From a virus: a stretch of 25,580 nt of DNA. Positions 25,201-25,580 of the stretch are shown here, one piece after another. Each line of letters begins with the position of its first letter. The first letter of the stretch is position 1. Both the position numbers and the translations under genes were made by a program. The stretch spans positions 1 through 25,580 of the IMG/VR virus record IMGVR_UViG_3300020188_000046, one strand, 5' to 3'. The notes under the pieces were generated by a model, which was not told the DNA's origin, did not search any database, and saw nothing but the letters and a program-made list of their open reading frames with translations.

Positions 25201-25580
25201 GTACGCACAAAGATTAACTGAGGTTGCATCTCAAAACAAAGGAACACAAATTGGAATTGTATCGGCAAGTATTGATATGATTAACGATATTATTAGATTA
25301 GGTTCTGATGATATTCCATTTACTATCGCTAAGCATTTCCAAACTTCTGAGTTAGATACTCCACAACAATTAACAACGGGTTCTTATACTCAAATAGCTG
25401 GACCTACATTAGATTCAGAATACAACAATGGTTCAATTATATCTTTAACTGGTGATGGTAGTGATTTCTTCAAAAAAGAAGTTACAGTCAATGGTGTAAG
25501 AATTGTTGTAGCCGGTGATGTTGGTGGACAAACTGCTGTACCTGATGCATTTACTGAGAAAGTTGCTCGTATGTTTGAAT
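16205..25580 (+). CDS. Giant modular fibre-like structural protein, 3' partial
   Basis: One frame open from ATG 16205 to the right edge: at least 3125 residues (over 330 kDa), no stop seen. Residues 1-100 hold Gly/Ser-rich short beta repeats (ITGSVQITGSINIDGDL). Residues about 106-390 look like a right-handed beta-helix of pectin-lyase type: VYVSATRGDDSNDGRSP, FPVRTIKRAAQIV, then FRIDVQAGTYLEDNPVELP and NTTVWGAGLR. Then come alternating ~50-residue IKVTN-type repeats and 14 modules with invariant CxRDxG (Cys at 649, 757, 871, 1253, 1361, 1478, 1593, 2141, 2249, 2357, 2465, 2573, 2841, 2949). A cupredoxin-like domain sits at 1833-1915. Similar giant proteins, with beta-helix and CxRD-type repeats, occur from memory in cyanophages as uncharacterised virion proteins. 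It is probably a long fibre or whisker involved in host contact, but no receptor-binding tip is visible here. Confidence 0.88.
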   Translation, partial: MARLIPQKQIEEVNIFRDSISVGNSVFISGSLLVSQSIDIGNDLTTPQRITGSVQITGSINIDGDLTFARAESRLDATASFSDVSVDTQRFGGIPVAEFGGSDATVYVSATRGDDSNDGRSPQFPVRTIKRAAQIVTPGDDGRYGLPTGSNFTGFRIDVQAGTYLEDNPVELPRNTTVWGAGLRVTKVVAKNENEDLFWVNSGNYLAEMTFAGLRVFPSVDDSQKGFAISFAPNAFITTSPYVQNCSMISNQENSFLEAYEDIPAGGGGLNVDGNRIHPDSPLASMVLDAYTQVAPNGVGCQVVGRGFIQLVSFFTNFSAYSVKVIDGGQAVLLNSNTSFGDFGMYASGSRFITGSGGNTEAFLNVQDNYSIIVDTIERGLGEIPDLVTNTEDGIKVTNELQKFNTGAQASDKDAKTVVSDYRLISNLIERGVENKIPILAVSSDRGYNSGSVWNVSGDNQITSSTTASEDDLSTINTNYDIVLDIIERGNAATSSYIYVDNVSSSIKISDVEQYKSSPVSDITEDTIGERFDTIISIIENGLDFIPEIKLNTSQSFKVTDTTQYITDLSSSLNVREAVSSSLSIVYNILDNGTGSAPAIIQSSSNENPTIDYQNAYALLIENIPFIQEETIAYLSSSWSEFEYNQTTCKRDVGYIVSGAAHDLLYGGNEESVRNGNFYYLYPSDATTTQKDPTLTAIKYVAGMVDNILSDTTFVETTAEADNAYSLLFENKRFIQSESIAYVSSSWSTFEYNEAKCVRDLGYIIDAVATDIKYGGNERSVIAGNFYYKYPSQATVNNSTVGGQLNQTIDGIKYAKRIAQKLAKNETFVTQSASTLTIADTLLQNRSLIQDETITYINTTYPNFSYNEAKCRRDTGYILDGVITDLRYGGVERSQLSGLYYYLYPSIANTTQLEETLEGIRYSKGFALEVAQSNLIEIPTAKRNIEKRIKVGDVQYITSSISGTEFESKYISGSIGIVEDIIRFGNDSVLASIAENTGSFNWSISSPINVSSVLPITSSVTESVNIQNVSDGFDIVTSIIAGGESVIPQPTSSWEGTIKVTDTPQYISSSLSSTSTEATLVSQSIAIVANIVQNGVDSLPPLTASIDGLIKVTNQLQNTDYSGSLTEATKVSSSFATITNIVENGVGVIPTIVSNTNENIKFFNDSVQYISSSFSGSLEDVSFISSSISYVTSIIANGTGSYTASEYPSQPLSSSNAIAAYQILRNNIDFIKDETIAYLSSSWSTASYDESKCRRDVGLIISGAAEDLIWGTVSSSIVNGKFYYEYPSQAQGAQLNQTLDGVFFASEVAQKLIQNIEFVTASVERRGAWNAITENEDFIKEEMIQYLSSSWSTFDYNETTCRRDAGYILDAVKTDIYYGGNERSAIAGNFYYLYPSAAILSGSASPTPTTQLVPTLDGLRYAGRITEAVVTGSSFSFPSQAKLDAKNVLLNNKQFVQDETIAYLSSSWSEFSYNQTTCKRDIGFIIDAAVTDVVYGGNERSRIASNFYYRYPSAAIVGGVPSTTQQKDPTVDGIKYVGGISEKIVLGETFTSADSTKITIKNSIIDNKSNVQQQTIDYINDTYPNLNYNNDKCFRDVGFIIDAVVTDLVYGGNGRSVQAGAFYYRFPSQATFSQLSETVDGINFARDLIKLDLRGANSVENSFDTVIKIIESGSSIVTEETIGTGSAPVPESQIGDPISTIGIPKDSYGDGLVKTVITTSIPTFELTENTDSGIKFGSDTQITGSITSSVSESLKVSSSFSDIIDIIKYGTSGSLSLSGSFDTSTYYEVVTPETGDYYIINRAQLDEFDGVRAGGYFNTEENTGSFSDGIKDPTLTLKRGEMYTFSVNALKYDLNPFYIKTARKPNKEALYNEGVTNNGVNFGTLTFIVPLEAPDRLYYVNGNNVSASGIINVVDNLPISDTQRYIEVPSKGFVEITTNNVDNIKISNISQYSSSFSASVDESHEISSSFATTIEILKNGVDDLPTIVENTSGSIKVTNTSQITSSITPSEYELNNVSSSYAIVIDVLQNGTSSLPTEISNTSASIKVTDVPQYISSSVSGTLENVNFISSSVSIVYNIVQLGSSGSYTASLYDTGSGVSTDESTIAAYQIIRNNIPFIQSESLAYLSSSWSTASYDEVKCGRDIGLIISGAAEDLIWGTVSSSVVNGRFYLEYPSQAETSQLNQTLDGIEYASKLTQKLIQNIQFVTASNEASASHQLLLDNKVLIQNETIEYISSSWSDFVYSDILCRRDIGHIVDAAATDILYGGNERSVQAASFYYSNPSAATGSQLNQTVDAINYARRISNKILQNQVLELPELQTLGVAELISENKSLIQEETIQFLSSSWSTFEYNEAKCRRDTGYIIDAVVTDFVYGGNERAVNAGEFYYLYPSDATGSQLTQTVDGITYAQRLTNKLINNITLVTSSLERRATKDLLMDNKGLIQNEVIHFISSSWSTFEYNESKCKRDVGYIIDAIATDIVYGGNERSVVAGEFYYRYPSEATTTQLDQTITGVKHAAGLSEKIIQNTLLVNPDSNTLEAYNRIRNNKLFIQSEVIEFVDNLYPYFTYNRVKCKRDVGFILDAVATDLLWGGNERSIIAGDYYYRYPSQATTFQLRETIEGIRYAKALTKDVILNKEFERPRIILNSENHIKVDGVPQYSGSMAISGSNLTEISSSFEIINNVILGGLNNLPTEHKGIESLTKVTNAIQTTNSATQSVSDISSSFAIVIDVIQNGVGNIPTIVSNTNNNIKVGNIEQYISSSASGSLENVNFISSSIDIVTDIITNGVGGYVPTNYTTSSTDESTIAAYQILRNNIDFIQEETIAYLSSSWSGFVYDESKCRRDVGLIVSGAAEDLIWNTDSSSIVNGKFYLEYPSQATSSQLDQTLDGIFYASNLAQKLIQNVTFSSADSTIVDSYNSIVNEKATIQSKVIAYLSSSFPTHQYNESKCSRDVGYIIDGVATDLLYGGNERSVKSGNYYYKYPSQATGYQLEETVAGIEYAQRLTEVASQNKGTQIGIVSASIDMINDIIRLGSDDIPFTIAKHFQTSELDTPQQLTTGSYTQIAGPTLDSEYNNGSIISLTGDGSDFFKKEVTVNGVRIVVAGDVGGQTAVPDAFTEKVARMFE
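17300..18050 (+). repeat. IKVTN-type short repeats, first cluster
   Basis: Within the giant gene, after the beta-helix. Units of about 50-60 residues follow the pattern (Y/F)xIIxxIIExG, xIP, IKVT(N/D)xxQ. Examples are IIVDTIERGLGEIPDLVTNT, GIKVTNELQKF, FDTIISIIENGLDFIPEI and FKVTDTTQYI. Copies are divergent, so this is the most eroded cluster of the family. Confidence 0.65.
18060..18995 (+). repeat. CxRD module array 1 (modules 1-3)
   Basis: Three tandem modules with Cys codons at 18149, 18473 and 18815 (spacing 324 and 342 bp). Each runs: FIQ(E/S)E(T/S)I, SSSWSxF(E)YN, CxRDxGYI, TD.xYGGNERS, FYYxYPSxA, QLxxTxxGIxYA. Module 3 replaces SSSWS by NTTYPNF and GGNERS by GGVERS. Confidence 0.88.
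19000..19850 (+). repeat. IKVTN-type short repeats, second cluster
   Basis: Five to six repeats of about 50 residues: IKVGDVQYITSS, IKVTDTPQYISSS, LIKVTNQLQ, IKFFNDSVQYISSS. Each is followed by SSSFATITNIVENGVGVIP-type helices. The last (SGSLEDVSFISSS) leads directly into module 4 and recurs before modules 8 and 13. Confidence 0.75.
19850..21170 (+). repeat. CxRD module array 2 (modules 4-7, B-A-A-A)
   Basis: Cys codons at 19961, 20285, 20636 and 20981 (spacing 324, 351, 345 bp). Module 4 is the B subtype: GLIISGAAEDLIWGTVSSS and VNGKFYYEYPSQA replace the GYIxDA and YGGNERS features. Modules 5-7 are the common A subtype. Module 7 has INDTYPNLNYNN and GGNGRS. Confidence 0.88.
21400..22500 (+). 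repeat. IKVTN-type repeats, third cluster, with an inserted cupredoxin-like domain
   Basis: The cluster begins with IKFGSDTQITGS and ends with IKISNISQYSSS, IKVTNTSQITSS and IKVTDVPQYISSS. A non-repeat domain (about 21560-21960) lies between them, with PTLTLKRGEMYTFSVNALKY, NNGVNFGTLTFIVPLEAPDR and LYYVNGNNVSASGIINV. Confidence 0.72.
22515..24110 (+). repeat. CxRD module array 3 (modules 8-12, B-A-A-A-A)
   Basis: Cys codons at 22625, 22949, 23273, 23597 and 23921, all exactly 324 bp (108 codons) apart. Module 8 is the B subtype (LIISGAAEDLIWGTVSSS); 9-12 are A. This is the longest and most regular array, suggesting recent tandem growth. Confidence 0.9.
24140..24610 (+). repeat. IKVTN-type short repeats, fourth cluster
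   Basis: Three copies: HIKVDGVPQYSGS, LTKVTNAIQTTNS and IKVGNIEQYISSS, with SSSFAIVIDVIQNGVGNIP between. The last copy (SGSLENVNFISSS) precedes the third B-type module, as in the other blocks. Confidence 0.75.
24610..25225 (+). repeat. CxRD module array 4 (modules 13-14, B-A)
   Basis: Cys codons at 24725 and 25049 (324 bp apart). Module 13 is the B subtype (GLIVSGAAEDLIWNTDSSS); module 14 is the A subtype with SSSFPTHQYN. A different, non-repeat sequence follows to the right edge (ISLTGDGSDFFKKEVTVNG). Confidence 0.87.

Noticed and set aside
18061-25225. Regular repeats considered as a CRISPR array or transposon copies
   Set aside because: The units are 324 bp, coding, in frame and degenerate at DNA level. 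No short identical repeats with unique spacers and no transposase are present.

Overview
The window is one dense, single-strand (all +) block of late structural genes from a T4-like tailed phage (myovirus). It is AT-rich (roughly one third G+C by eye). The large terminase, portal, prohead protease, scaffold, major capsid protein and neck/sheath-stabiliser genes are all of the T4 type. The proteins look most like those of marine T4-like phages, but nothing in the sequence identifies the host. I see no tRNA, integrase, insertion sequence or CRISPR array.

Layout. (1) 1-4158: large terminase (gp17-like, cut by the left edge), two small conserved genes (one with a Cys-containing C-terminal domain, one cupin-like), then the portal (gp20-like). 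(2) 4159-9601: a run of seven genes: an unrecognised helical protein, a small acidic protein, an EF-hand/Cys-Gly protein, the prohead protease (gp21-like) and three modular proteins of unknown function. (3) 9602-9817: a non-coding leader with several inverted repeats. (4) 9818-12681: acidic scaffold (gp22-like) and major capsid protein (gp23-like), closed by a strong rho-independent terminator. (5) 12682-16202: neck genes (gp13-, gp14- and gp15-like) and two small proteins whose C-terminal domain resembles the tail of the gp15-like protein. (6) 16205-25580: one open reading frame with no stop before the right edge (at least 3125 codons), a giant fibre-like structural protein with an N-terminal beta-helix and 14 copies of a module of about 108 residues.

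How the genes fit together. The portal, scaffold, protease and capsid protein would build the prohead. The gp21-like protease would then cleave the scaffold, the capsid N-terminus (best site E61/A62) and probably several of the small cassette proteins, which carry T4-like N-terminal targeting peptides and recurrent ESVNE/ESINE linkers. The terminase packages DNA through the portal. The neck and gp15-like proteins close the head and join it to a contractile tail. The giant protein is probably a tail or whisker-type appendage. Compared with T4, the 13-14-15 genes lie after gene 23, and the sheath and tube genes (18 and 19) are missing from their usual place between 17 and 20.

Most interesting are the two-level repeat architecture of the giant protein, the cassette of modular candidate internal head proteins with shared linkers, and an in-frame gene fusion whose junction keeps a 21-bp copy of a gene start.
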